Below, piece after piece: positions 29,847 to 43,697 of a stretch of DNA of 64,000 nt. The stretch comes from Atherix ibis (taxonomy: Eukaryota; Arthropoda; Insecta; Diptera; Athericidae), in contig OY282608.1 of assembly GCA_958298945.1 (NCBI GenBank), forward strand, positions 14,423,933 through 14,487,932. Direction: 5' to 3'. A program made the position numbers and the translations under genes. A model generated the notes under the pieces. The model was not told the DNA's origin. It ran no database searches and saw nothing but the letters and a program-made list of their open reading frames with translations. The stretch's first letter is position 1; each line of letters begins with the position of its first letter.

Positions 29847-32800
29847 ACCAAAAACCAACAAACCAACAAACGAACAAACCAACAAACGAACAAACCAACA
29901 AACCAACAAACCAGCAAACCAACACACCAACAAACCAATTAACCAAGAAACCAACAAACCAACAAACCAACAAACCAACAAACCAACAAACCAACAAACC
30001 AACAAGCCAACAAACCAACAAACCAACAAACCAACAAACCAACAAACCAACAAGCACACAAACCAACAAGCCAACAAACGGACAAACCAAGTAACCAACA
30101 AATCAACAAGCCAACAAACCAACAAACCAACAAACGAACAAACGAACAAACCAACAAACCAACAAGCCAAGAAACCAACAAACCAACAAACCAACAAACC
30201 AACAAACCAACAAAAGAACAAACAAACAAAGAAACCAACAAACCAACAAACCAAGTAACCAACAAACCAAGTAACCAAAAAACCAACAAACGAACAAACC
30301 AACAAACAAACAAACCAACAAACGAACAAACTAACAAACGAACAAACCAACAAACCAACAAACCAACAAACCAACAAACAAGAAACCAACAAACCAACAA
30401 ACCAACAAGCCAACAAACCAACAAACCAACAAACCAACAAACCAACAAAATAACAAACCAACAAACCAACAAACATACAAACCAACAAGCCAACAAATGA
30501 ACAAACAAACAAACCAACAAACTAACAAACCAAAAAACCAACAAACCAATAAACCAACAAGCCAACAAACCAACAAACCAAGTAACCACCAAACCAACAA
30601 ACCAACAAGCCAATAAACCAACAAACCAACAAACGAACAAACGAACAAACCAACAAACGAGCAAACCAACAAACCAACAAACCAACAAACCAACAAACGA
30701 ACAAACCAACAAACCGACAAGCCAACAAACCAACAAACCAACAAGCCAACAAACCAACAAACCAACAAACGAACAAACAAACAAACCAACAAACCAACAA
30801 ACCAACAAACCAACAAGCCAACAAACCAGCAAACCAACAAGCCAACAAACCAACAAACCAACAAACGGACAAACGAACAAACAAACAAACCAACAAACCA
30901 ACAAACCAACAAACCAACAAACAGCAAACCAACAAACAAACAAACCAACAAACCAACAAACCAACAAACCAAGAAAACAACAAACCAACAAACCAACAAA
31001 CCAACAAACCAACAAACTAAGAAACCAACAAACCAACAAACCAACAAGCCAACAAACCAACAAACCAACAAACAAACAAACCAACAAACCAACAAACTAA
31101 CAAACCAACAAACCAACAAACCAACAAACCAACAAACCAACAAACCAACAAACAAACAAACCAACAAACCAAAAACCAACAAACCAACAAACGAACAAAC
31201 CAACAAACCAACAAAATAACAAACCAACAAACCAACAAACATACAAACCAACAAGCCAACAAATGAACAAACCAACAAACCAACAAACGAACAAACCAAT
31301 AAATTAACAAACCAACAAACCAACAAACGAACAAACCAACAAACCAACAAGCCAACAAACGAACAAACCAACAAACAAACAAACCAACAAACGAACAATT
31401 CAACAAACGAAGAAACCAACAAACCAACAAACCAACAAACCAAGAAACCAACAAACCAACAAACTAACAAGCCAACAAACCAACAAACTAACAAGCCAAC
31501 AAACCAACAAACCAACAAACCAACAAACAAACAAACCAACAAACCAAAAACCAACAAACCAACAAACGAACAAACCAACAAACCAACAAAATAACAAACC
31601 AACAAACCAACAAACATACAAACCAACAAGCCAACAAATGAACAAACCAACAAACCAACAAACGAACAAACGAACAAACCAATAAATTAACAAACCAACA
31701 AACCAACAAACGAACAAACCAACAAACCAACAAGCCAACAAACGAACAAACCAACAAACAAACAAACCAACAAACGAACAATTCAACAAACGAAGAAACC
31801 AAAAACCAACAAACCAACAAACGAACAAACCAACAAACGAACAAACCAACAAACCAACAAACCAGCAAACCAACACACCAACAAACCAATTAACCAAGAA
31901 ACCAACAAACCAACAAACCAACAAACCAACAAACCAACAAACCAACAAACCAACAAGCCAACAAACCAACAAACCAACAAACCAACAAACCAACAAACCA
32001 ACAAGCACACAAACCAACAAGCCAACAAACGGACAAACCAAGTAACCAACAAATCAACAAGCCAACAAACCAACAAACCAACAAACGAACAAACGAACAA
32101 ACCAACAAACCAACAAGCCAAGAAACCAACAAACCAACAAACCAACAAACCAACAAACCAACAAAAGAACAAACAAACAAAGAAACCAACAAACCAACAA
32201 ACCAAGTAACCAACAAACCAAGTAACCAAAAAACCAACAAACGAACAAACCAACAAACAAACAAACCAACAAACGAACAAACTAACAAACGAACAAACCA
32301 ACAAACCAACAAACCAACAAACCAACAAACAAGAAACCAACAAACCAACAAACCAACAAGCCAACAAACCAACAAACCAACAAACCAACAAACCAACAAA
32401 ATAACAAACCAACAAACCAACAAACATACAAACCAACAAGCCAACAAATGAACAAACAAACAAACCAACAAACTAACAAACCAAAAAACCAACAAACCAA
32501 TAAACCAACAAGCCAACAAACCAACAAACCAAGTAACCACCAAACCAACAAACCAACAAGCCAATAAACCAACAAACCAACAAACGAACAAACGAACAAA
32601 CCAACAAACGAGCAAACCAACAAACCAACAAACCAACAAACCAACAAACGAACAAACCAACAAACCGACAAGCCAACAAACCAACAAACCAACAAGCCAA
32701 CAAACCAACAAACCAACAAACGAACAAACAAACAAACCAACAAACCAACAAACCAACAAACCAACAAGCCAACAAACCAGCAAACCAACAAGCCAACAAA

Positions 32801-33750
32801 CCAACAAACCAACAAACGGACAAACGAACAAACAAACAAACCAACAAACCAACAAACCAACAAACCAACAAACAGCAAACCAACAAACAAACAAACCAAC
32901 AAACCAACAAACCAACAAACCAAGAAAACAACAAACCAACAAACCAACAAACCAACAAACCAACAAACTAAGAAACCAACAAACCAACAAACCAACAAGC
33001 CAACAAACCAACAAACCAACAAACAAACAAACCAACAAACCAACAAACTAACAAACCAACAAACCAACAAACCAACAAACCAACAAACCAACAAACCAAC
33101 AAACAAACAAACCAACAAACCAAAAACCAACAAACCAACAAACGAACAAACCAACAAACCAACAAAATAACAAACCAACAAACCAACAAACATACAAACC
33201 AACAAGCCAACAAATGAACAAACCAACAAACCAACAAACGAACAAACCAATAAATTAACAAACCAACAAACCAACAAACGAACAAACCAACAAACCAACA
33301 AGCCAACAAACGAACAAACCAACAAACAAACAAACCAACAAACGAACAATTCAACAAACGAAGAAACCAACAAACCAACAAACCAACAAACCAAGAAACC
33401 AACAAACCAACAAACTAACAAGCCAACAAACCAACAAACTAACAAGCCAACAAACCAACAAACCAACAAACCAACAAACAAACAAACCAACAAACCAAAA
33501 ACCAACAAACCAACAAACGAACAAACCAACAAACCAACAAAATAACAAACCAACAAACCAACAAACATACAAACCAACAAGCCAACAAATGAACAAACCA
33601 ACAAACCAACAAACGAACAAACGAACAAACCAATAAATTAACAAACCAACAAACCAACAAACGAACAAACCAACAAACCAACAAGCCAACAAACGAACAA
33701 ACCAACAAACAAACAAACCAACAAACGAACAATTCAACAAACGAAGAAAC
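29847..33750. repeat. Near-perfect tandem duplication, 1951-bp unit
   Basis: Two head-to-tail units run about 29847-31797 and 31798-33750. Marker pairs are all exactly 1951 bp apart: CCAAAAACC at about 29848 and 31799, AAAAGAACAAACAAAC at about 30212 and 32163, and ATTCAAC at 31781 and 33732. In every stretch I compared the two units read identically, and open frames in all three - strand frames are the same length at this offset. Unit 1 continues into unit 2 through GAAGAAACCAAAAACC near 31793-31806, where a seven-base unit shifts the octamer phase by one. After 33750 a partial third copy follows (AAAAGAAC marker at 33858, 1696 bp on). Confidence 0.88.
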
Positions 33751-34300
33751 CAACAAGCCAACAAACCAACAAACCAACAAACGAACAAACGAACAAACCA
33801 ACAAACCAACAAGCCAAGAAACCAACAAACCAACAAACCAACAAACCAACAAACCAACAAAAGAACAAACAAACAAAGAAACCAACAAACCAACAAACCA
33901 AGTAACCAACAAACCAAGTAACCAAAAAACCAACAAACGAACAAACCAACAAACAAACAAACCAACAAACGAACAAACTAACAAACGAACAAACCAACAA
34001 ACCAACAAACCAACAAACAAGAAACCAACAAACCAACAAACCAACAAGCCAACAAACCAACAAACCAACAAACCAACAAACCAACAAAATAACAAACCAA
34101 CAAACCAACAAACATACAAACCAACAAGCCAACAAATGAACAAACCAACAAACCAACAAACGAACAAACGAACAAACCAATAAATTAACAAACCAACAAA
34201 CCAACAAACGAACAAACCAACAAACCTACAAGCCAACAAACGAACAAACCAACAAACAAACAAACCAACAAACGAACAATTCAACAAACGAAGAAACCAA
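31298..34300. repeat. 383-bp sub-repeat with AATAAATTAAC and ATTCAAC markers
   Basis: Inside the 1951-bp unit a shorter block is repeated 383 bp apart: AATAAATTA at 31298 and 31681, ATTCAAC at 31398 and 31781. The duplication carries both into the second unit (ATTCAAC at 33349 and 33732), and a fifth copy is at 34279. Each ATTCAAC is followed by AAACGAAGAAACC. The offset of 383 is one less than 48 octamers because of a seven-base unit in a CCAAAAACC variant. The sub-repeat ends at the boundary with family C. Confidence 0.75.
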
Positions 34301-34340
34301 CAAACGAACAAACCAACAAACCAAGAAACCAACAAACCAA

Positions 34341-37300
34341 CAAACTAACAAGCCAACAAACCAACAAACCAACAAACCAACAAACCAACAAACCAACAAA
34401 CCAACAAACCAACAAACCAACAAACCAACAAACGAACATACAAAAAAACCAACAAACCAACTAACCAACAAACCAAGTAACCAACAAACCAACAAACCAA
34501 CACACCAACACACCAACAAACCAAGAAACCAACAAACCAACAAACCAACAAGCCAACAAACCAGCAAACCAACAAGCCAACAAACCAACAAACCAACAAA
34601 CCAACAAACCAACAAACCAACAAACCAACAAACCAACAAACCAACAAACCAACAAGCCAACAAGCCAACAAACCAACAAACCAACAAACCAAGTAAACAA
34701 TAAACCAACAAGCCAACAAACGAACAAACCAGCAAACGAACAAACAAACAAACCAACAAACCAACAAACCAACAAACCAACAAACCAACAAACCAACAAA
34801 CCAACAAACCAACAAACCAACAAACCAACAAACGGACAAACCAACAAACAAACAAACCAACAAACCAACGAACCAACAAACCAAGTAACCAACAAACCAA
34901 CAAACCAACAAACCAACAAAGCAAGAAACCAACAAACCAACAAACGAACAACCCAACAAACCAGCAAACCAACAAACCAACACACCAACAAACCAACAAA
35001 CCAACAAACCAACAAACCAACAAACCAACAAACTAACAAACCAACAAGCCAACAAACCAACAAACCAAAAAACCAACAAACCAAGTAACCAATAAACCAA
35101 CAAACCAACAAGCCAACATACCACCAAACCAACAAACGAACAAACTAACAAACCCATAAAGAACAAACCAACAAACCAACAAACCAACAAACGAACAAAC
35201 CAACAAACTAACAAGCCAACAAACCAACAAACCAAGAAGCCAACAAACCAACAAACTAACAAACGAACAAACAAACAAACGAACAAACGAACAAACCAAC
35301 AAAGAACAAACCAACAAACCAACAAACCAACAAACCAACAAACCAACAAACCAAGTAACCAACAAACGAACAAACCAACAAACCAACAAACAAACAAACA
35401 AACAAACGAACAAACGAACAAACCAACAAACGAACAAACCCACAAACCAACAAACCAACAAACCAACAAACCAACAAACCAACAAACCAACAAACCAACA
35501 AACCAACAAACCAACAAACCAACAAGCCAACAAACCAACAAACCAACAAACCAACAAACCAACGAACCAACAAACCAACAAACCAACAAACCAACAAACC
35601 CACTAACTAACACACGAACAAACAAACAAACCAACAAACCAACAAACCAAAAAACCAACAAACCAACAAACCAACAAACCAACAAGCCAACAAACCAACA
35701 AACCAAGTAACCAACAAACCAACAAACCAACAAGCCAACAAACCAATAAACCAACAAACGAACAAACGAACAAACCAACAAACCAATAAGCCAACAAACC
35801 AACAAACCAACAAAGGAATAAACAAACAAACCAACAAACCAACAAACCAACAAACCAACAAACCAACAAACGAGCAAACCAACAAACAAAAAAACCAACA
35901 AACCAACGAACCAACAAACCAAGTAACTAACAAACCAACAAACCAACAAACCAACAAACCCAGAAACCAACAAACCAACAAACCAACAAGCCAACAAACA
36001 AACAAACCAACAAACCAACAAACCAACAAACCAACCAACCAACAAACCAACAAACCAACAAACCAGCAAACCAACAAGCCAACAAACTAACAAACCAACA
36101 AACCAACAAACCAAGTAACCAACAAACCAACACACCCACAAGCCAACAAACCAACAAACCAACAAACGAACAAACGAACAAACCAACAAATGAACAAACC
36201 AACAAATCAACAAAAAAACAAACCAACAAACGAACAAACCAACAAGCCAACAAGCCAACAAACCAACAAACCAACAAACCAAGTAACCAATAAACCAACA
36301 AACGAACAAACCAACAAACAAACAAACCAACAAACGTACAAACCAACAAACGAACAAACCAACAAACGAACAAACCAACAAACCAACAAACCAACAAACC
36401 AAGTAACCAACAAACCAACAAAACTAACAAGCCAACGAACCAACAAACCAACAAACCAACAAACCAACAAACCAACAAACCAACAAACCAACAAACCAAC
36501 AAACCAACAAACGAACAAACAAACAAACCAACAAACCAACAAACCAACATACCAAAAAACCAACAAACCAACAAACCAACAAGCCAACAAACTAACAAAC
36601 CAACAAACCAACAAACCAACAAACCAAAAAACGAAAAAACAAACAAACCAACAAACCAACAAGCAAAAACCAACAAACCAACAAACGAACAAACAAACAA
36701 ACCAACAAACCAACAAACCAAGTAACCAACAAACCAACAAACGAACAAACCAACAAACAAACAAACCAACAAACGAACAAACCAACAAACGAACAAACCA
36801 ACAAACCAACAAACAAGAAACCAACAAACCAACAAACCAACAAGCCCACAAACCAACAAACCAACAAACCAACAAACCAACAAACCAACAAACCAACAAA
36901 CCAACAAACCAACAAAACAACAAACCAACAAACGAACAAACAAACAAACCTACAAACCAACAAACCAACAAATCAAAAAACCAACAAACCAACAAGCCAA
37001 CAAACCAACAAACCAAGTAACCACCAAACCAACAAACCGAACAAACCAACAAACGAACAAACCAACAAACCAACAAACCAACACACGAACAAACAAACAA
37101 ACCAACAAACCAAGTAACCAACAAACCAACAAACGAACAAACCAACAAACAAACAAACAAACAAACGAACAAACCAACAAACGAACAAACCCACAAACCA
37201 ACAAACCAACAAACCAACAAACCAACAAACCAACAAACCAACAAACCAACAAACCAACAAGCCAACAAACCAACAAACCAACAAACCAACAAACCAACAA

Positions 37301-40300
37301 ACCAACAATCCAACAAACCAACACACGAACAAACAAACAAACCAACAAACCAACAAACCAGCAAACCAAAAAACCAACAAACCAACAAACCAACAAACCA
37401 ATAAACCAACAAACGAACAAACGAACAAACCAACAAACCAACAAACCAACAAGCCAACAAACTAACAAAACAACAAACCAACAAACGAATAAACAAACAA
37501 ACCAACAAACCAACAAACCAACAAACCAACAAATGAACAAACCAACAAACAAATAAACGAACAAACCAACAAACCAACAAACCAACAAATCAAGTAACCA
37601 ACAAACCAACAAACCAACAAACCAACAAACCCAGAAACCAACAAACCAACAAACCAACAAGCCAACAAACCAACAAACCAACAAACCAACAAACCAACAA
37701 ACCAACAAACCAACAAACCTACAAACCAACCAACCAACAAACCAACAAACCAACAAACCAACAAACCAACAAGCAAACAAACTAACAAACCAACAAACCA
37801 ACAAACCAAGTAACCAACAAACCAACAAACCCACAAGTCAACAAACCAACAAACCAACAAACGAACAAAGTAACAAACCAACAAATGAACAAACCAACAA
37901 ATCAACAAACCAACAAACCAACAAACGAACAAACCAACAAGCCAACAAGCCAACAAACCAACAAACCAACAAACCAAGTAGCCAACAAACCAACAAACGA
38001 ACAAACCAACAAACAAACAAACCAACAAACGAACAAACCAACAAACGAACAAACCAACAAACTAACAAACCAACAAACCAAGTAACCAACAAACCAACAA
38101 ACTAACAAGCCAACAAACCAACAAACCAACAAACCAACAAACCAACAAACCAACAAACCAACAAACCAACAAACCAACAAACCAACAAACCAACAAACGA
38201 ACAAACAAACAAACCAACAAACCATTATACCAAAAAACCAACAAACCAACAAACCATCAAGCCAACAAACCAACAAACCAACAAACCAACAAACCAACAA
38301 ACCAAAAAACGAACAAACAAACAAACCAACAAACCAACAAGCAAAAACCAACAAACTAACAAACGAACAAACAAACAAACCAACAAACCAACAAACCAAG
38401 TAACCAACAAACCAACAAACGAACAAACCAACAAACGAACAAACCAACAAACCAACAAACCAACAAACAAGAAACCAACAACCGAACAAACCAACAAGCC
38501 AACAAACCAACAAACCAACAAACCAACAAACCAACAAACCAACAAACCAACAAACCAACAAACGAACAAACAAACAAACCTACAAACCAACAAACCAACA
38601 AATCAAAAAACCAACAAACCAATAAACCAACAAGCCAACAAACTAACAAACCAAGTAACCACCAAACCAATAAACCAACAAGCCAATAAACCAACAACCC
38701 AACAAACGAACAAACGAACAAACCAACAAACGAACAAACCAACAAACCAACAAACCAACAAACGAACAAACGAACAAACCAACAAACCAACAAGCCAACA
38801 AACCAACAAACCAACAAGCCAACAAACCAACAAACCAACAAACGAACAAACAAACAAACCAACAAACCAACAAACCAACAAACCAACAAGCCAACAAACC
38901 AACAAACCAAGAAGCCAACAAACCAACAAACCAACAAACGGACAAACGAACAAACAAAGAAACTAACAAACCAACAAACCAACAAACCAACAAACAACAA
39001 ACCAACAAACAAACAAACCAACAAACCAACCAACCAAGAAAACAACAAACCAACAAACCAACAAACCAACAAACTAAGAAACCAACAAACCAACAAACCA
39101 ACAAGCCAACAAACCAACAAACCAACAAACAAACAAACCAACAAACCAACTAACCAACAAACCAAGTAACCAACAAACCAACAAACCAACAAACCCACAA
39201 ACCAACAAACCACAAACCAACAAACCAACAAACCAACAAACCAACAAACCAACAAACCAACAAACCAACAAACCAACCAACCAAGAAAACAACAAACCAA
39301 CAAACCAACAAACCAACAAACTAAGAAACCAACAAACCAACAAACCAACAAGCCAACAAACCAACAAACCAACAAACAAACAAACCAACAAACCAACTAA
39401 CCAACAAACCAAGTAACCAACAAACCAACAAACCAACAAACCCACAAACCAACAAACCACAAACCAACAAACCAACAAACCAACAAACCAACAAACCAAC
39501 AAACCAACAAACCAACAAACCAACAAACAACAAACCAACAAACAAATAAACCAACAAACCAACAAACCAACCAACCAAGAAAACAACAAACCAACAAACC
39601 AACAAACCAACAAACTAAGAAACCAACAAACCAACAAACCAACAAGCCAACAAACCAACAAACCAACAAACAAACAAACCAACAAACCAACTAACCAACA
39701 AACCAAGTAACCAACAAACCAACAAACCAACAAACCCACAAACCAACAAACCACAAACCAACAAACCAACAAACCAACAAACCAACAAACCAACAAACCA
39801 ACAAACCAACAAACCAACAAACCAACAAACCAACAAACGAACAAACAAACAAACCAACAAACCAACAAACCAACAAATCATAAAACCAACAAACCAATAA
39901 ACCAACAAGCCAACAAACCAACAAACCAAGTCCCCACCAAACCAAAAAACCACCAAGCCAATAAACCAACAACCCAACAAACGAACAAACGAACAAACCA
40001 ACAAACAAACAAACCAACAAACCAACAAACCAACAAACGAACAAACCAACAAACCAACAAGCCAATAAACCAACAAACCAACAAGCCAACAAACCAACAA
40101 GCCAACAAACCAACAAACCAACAAACAAACAAACAAACAAACCAACAAACCAACAAACCAACAAATCAACAAGCCAACAAACCAACAAACCAACAAGCTA
40201 ACAAACCAACAAACCAACAAACGAACAAACGAACAAACAAAACAAACCAACAAACCAACAAACCTAAAAACCAACAAACCAACAAGCCAACAAACCAACA

Positions 40301-41224
40301 AACCAACAAACCAAGTAACCAACAAACCGACAAACCAACAAGCCAACAAACCAACAAACCAACAAACCAACAAACAACAAACCAACAAACAAACAAACCA
40401 ACAAACCAACAAACCAACAAACCAACAAACCAACAAACCAACAAACCAACAAACCAACAAACCAACAAACCAACAAACCAACAAACCAACAAACCAACAA
40501 ACCAACAAGCCAACAAACCAACAAACAAATAAACAAACAAACCAACAAACCAACAAACCAACAGACCAATAAACCAACAAACCAACAAACCAGCAAACCA
40601 ACAAGCCAACAAGCCAACAAACCAACAAGCCAACAAACCAACAAACCAACAAACCAACAAACAAACAAACGAACAAACCAACAAACCAACAAACCAGCAA
40701 ACGAACAAACCAACAAACAAACAAACCAACAAACGAACAAACCAACAAACCAAGAAACCAACAAACCAAGAAACCAACAAACAACCAAACCAACAAACCA
40801 ACAAACCAACAAACCAAAAAACCAACAAACCAAGAAGCCAACAAACCAACAAACCAATTAACCAACAAACCAACAAACCAACAAACCAACAAACCAACAA
40901 ACGAACAAACAAACAAACCAACAAACCAACAAACCAACAAACCAAAAAACCAACAAACCAACAAGCCAACAAACCAACAAACCAACAAACCAAGTAACCA
41001 ACAAACCAACAAACCAACAAGCCAAGAAACCAACAAATCAACAAACGAACAAACAAAAGAAACCAACAAACCAACAAGCCAACGAACCAACAAACTAACA
41101 AGCCAACAAACCAACAAACCAGCAAACGAACAAACAAACAAACCAACAAACCAACAAACTAACAAACCAACAAACCAACAAACAAACAAACGAACAAACC
41201 AACAAACCAACAAACCAACAAACC
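34341..41224. repeat. Family C block, left part (diffuse)
   Basis: Family A and B markers largely stop here. Recurrent family C variants are CAAACCCAC, AAACCAGC, AAAGAACAAACC, and a module with CGAAAAAACAAACAAACC or AACGAAC just before AAGCAAAAACC (36661, 38339; again at 42406 and 43639 in the next block). AAGTAACC recurs many times with irregular spacing. Apart from the module near 38.64-39.76 kb I could not define a regular higher-order period by eye between 34.4 and 38 kb, so this part looks older or more shuffled than the others. Confidence 0.6.
38640..39760. repeat. Family A-like segment inside family C, tail amplified
   Basis: From about 38.64 to 39.08 kb the order of variants follows family A around 2370-2790: AAGTAACCACC, AAGCCAATAAACC, CGGACAAACG, AACAACAAACC, AAGAAAACAAC, then CTAAGAAACC. 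The tail of this segment is then present three times: AAGAAAAC at 39037, 39283 and 39577 (spacing 246 and 294 bp). CCACAAACC, a one-base-short unit, occurs at 39210, 39457 and 39751. A further copy of the tail lies at about 43.74-43.93 kb (AAGAAAA at 43874). Family A-type DNA therefore reaches beyond the A/C boundary. Confidence 0.65.
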
Positions 41225-43697
41225 AAGTAACCAACAAACCAACAAACCAACAAACCAACAAACCAACAAACCAACAAACCAACAAACCAACAAGCCAACA
41301 AACCAGCAAACCAACAAACCAACAAACCAACAAACCAACAAACCAACAAACCAACAAACCAACAAACCAACAAGCCAAAAAACCAACAAACCAATAAACC
41401 AACAAACCAAGTAACTAATAAACCAACAAACCAACAAGCCAACAAACCAACAAACCAACAAACGATCAAACGAACAAACCAACAAAGAACAAACCAACAA
41501 ACCAACAAACCAACAAACCAACAAACGAACAAACCAACAAACCAACAAGCCAACAAACCAACAAACCAACAAGCCAACAAACCACCAAACTAACAAACAA
41601 ACAAACAAACAAACCAACAAACCAACAAACCAAGTAACCAACAAACCAACAAACGAAAAAAAAACCAACAAACAAACAAACCAACAAACAAACAAACCCA
41701 GAAACCAACAAACCAACAAACCAACAAGCCAACAAACCAACAAACCAACAAACCAACAAACCAACAAACCAACAAACCAACAAACCAACCAACCAACAAA
41801 CCAACAAATCAACAAACCAACAAACCAACAAGCCAACAAACTAACAAACCAACAAACCAACAAACCAAGTAACCAACAAACCAACAAACGCACAAGCCAA
41901 CAAACCAACAAACCAACAAACGAACAAAGTAACAAACCAACAAATGAACAAACCAACAAATCAACAAACCAACAAACCAACAAACGAACAAACCAACAAG
42001 CCAACAAGCCAACAAACCAACAAACCAACAAACCAAGTAACCAACAAACCAACAAACGAACAAACCAACAAACAAACAAACCAACAAACGAACAAACCAA
42101 CAAACGAACAATCCAACAAACTAACAAACCAACAAACCAAGTAACCAACAAACCAACAAACTAACAAGGCAACAAACCAACAAACCAACAAACCAACAAA
42201 CCAACAAACCAACAAACCAACAAACCAACAAACCAACAAACCAACAAACCAACAAACGAACAAACAAACAAACCAACAAACCAACAAACTATTATACCAA
42301 AAAACCAACAAACCAACAAACCATCAAGCCAACAAACCAACAAACCAACAAACCAACAAACCAACAAACCAAAAAACGAACAAACAAACAAACCAACAAA
42401 CCAACAAGCAAAAACCAACAAACTAACAAACGAACAAACAAACAAACCAACAAACCAACAAACCAAGTAACCAACAAACCAACAAACCAACAAACCAACA
42501 AACCAAGAAACCAACAAACCAACAAACCAACAAGCCAACAAACCAGCAAACCAACAAACCAACAAACCAACAAACCAACAAACCAACAAACCAACAAACC
42601 AACAAACCAACAAGCCAAAAAACCAACAAACCAATAAACCAACAAACCATGTAACTAATAAACCAACAAACCAACAAGCCAACAAACCAACAAACCAACA
42701 AACGATCAAACGAACAAACCAACAAAGAACAAACCAACAAACCAACAAACCAACAAACCAACAAACGAACAAACCAACAAACCAACAAGCCAACAAACCA
42801 ACAAACCAACAAGCCAACAAACCACCAAACTAACAAACAAACAAACAAACAAACCAACAAACCAACAAACCAAGTAACCAACAAACCAACAAACGAAAAA
42901 AAAAACCAACAAACAAACAAACCAACAAACAAACAAACCCAGAAACCAACAAACCAACAAACCAACAAGCCAACAAACCAACAAACCAACAAACCAACAA
43001 ACCAACAAACCAACAAACCAACAAACCAACCAACCAACAAACCAACAAATCAACAAACCAACAAACCAACAAGCCAACAAACTAACAAACCAACAAACCA
43101 ACAAACCAAGTAACCAACAAACCAACAAACGCACAAGCCAACAAACCAACAAACCAACAAACGAACAAAGTAACAAACCAACAAATGAACAAACCAACAA
43201 ATCAACAAACCAACAAACCAACAAACGAACAAACCAACAAGCCAACAAGCCAACAAACCAACAAACCAACAAACCAAGTAACCAACAAACCAACAAACGA
43301 ACAAACCAACAAACAAACAAACCAACAAACGAACAAACCAACAAACGAACAATCCAACAAACTAACAAACCAACAAACCAAGTAACCAACAAACCAACAA
43401 ACTAACAAGGCAACAAACCAACAAACCAACAAACCAACAAACCAACAAACCAACAAACCAACAAACCAACAAACCAACAAACCAACAAACGAACAAACAA
43501 ACAAACCAACAAACCAACAAACCATTATACCAAAAAACCAACAAACCAACAAACCATCAAGCCAACAAACCAACAAACCAACAAACCAACAAACCAACAA
43601 ACCAAAAAACGAACAAACAAACAAACCAACAAACCAACAAGCAAAAACCAACAAACTAACAAACGAACAAACAAACAAACCAACAAACCAACAAACC
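41225..43697. repeat. Tandem duplication, 1240/1233-bp units
   Basis: Unit 1 runs 41225-42464 and unit 2 42465-43697, both starting at AAGTAACC. Each has a CGATCAAACG variant, AACAAAGAAC, an A tract after AACG, AAAGTAAC, AATGAAC, CAAGGCAAC, ATTATACC or TATTATACC, and AAGCAAAAACC. The A tract is nine bases in unit 1 (from 41656) and ten in unit 2 (from 42896), so the offset changes from 1240 to 1241 there. Unit 2 later lacks one octamer, giving 1233. Base 42650 is T (CATGTAAC) where unit 1 has A. The part from about 37.8 to 38.6 kb is an older relative about 4.06 kb upstream. Confidence 0.85.

Larger units (their letters stand above)
26201..34340. repeat. Family A block, third copy (A3)
   Basis: The left part aligns with the starts of A1 and A2 (marker bases 14, 15404 and 26224). 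It remains collinear with A2 to at least 29.17 kb at an offset of about 10.82 kb. It is more diverged from A1 and A2 than they are from each other: it has AAGTAACC where they have AAGTATCC, AAATTAAC where they have AAACTAAC, and an A tract broken by C. The right part, 29.85-33.75 kb, is a very recent 1951-bp tandem duplication followed by a partial third copy. Confidence 0.78.

Noticed and set aside
29847..33750. Transposon or segmental insertion as the cause of the 1951-bp pair
   Set aside because: No terminal inverted repeats, target-site duplication or foreign sequence are visible; both units are ordinary family A satellite, so tandem duplication or assembly error is enough.
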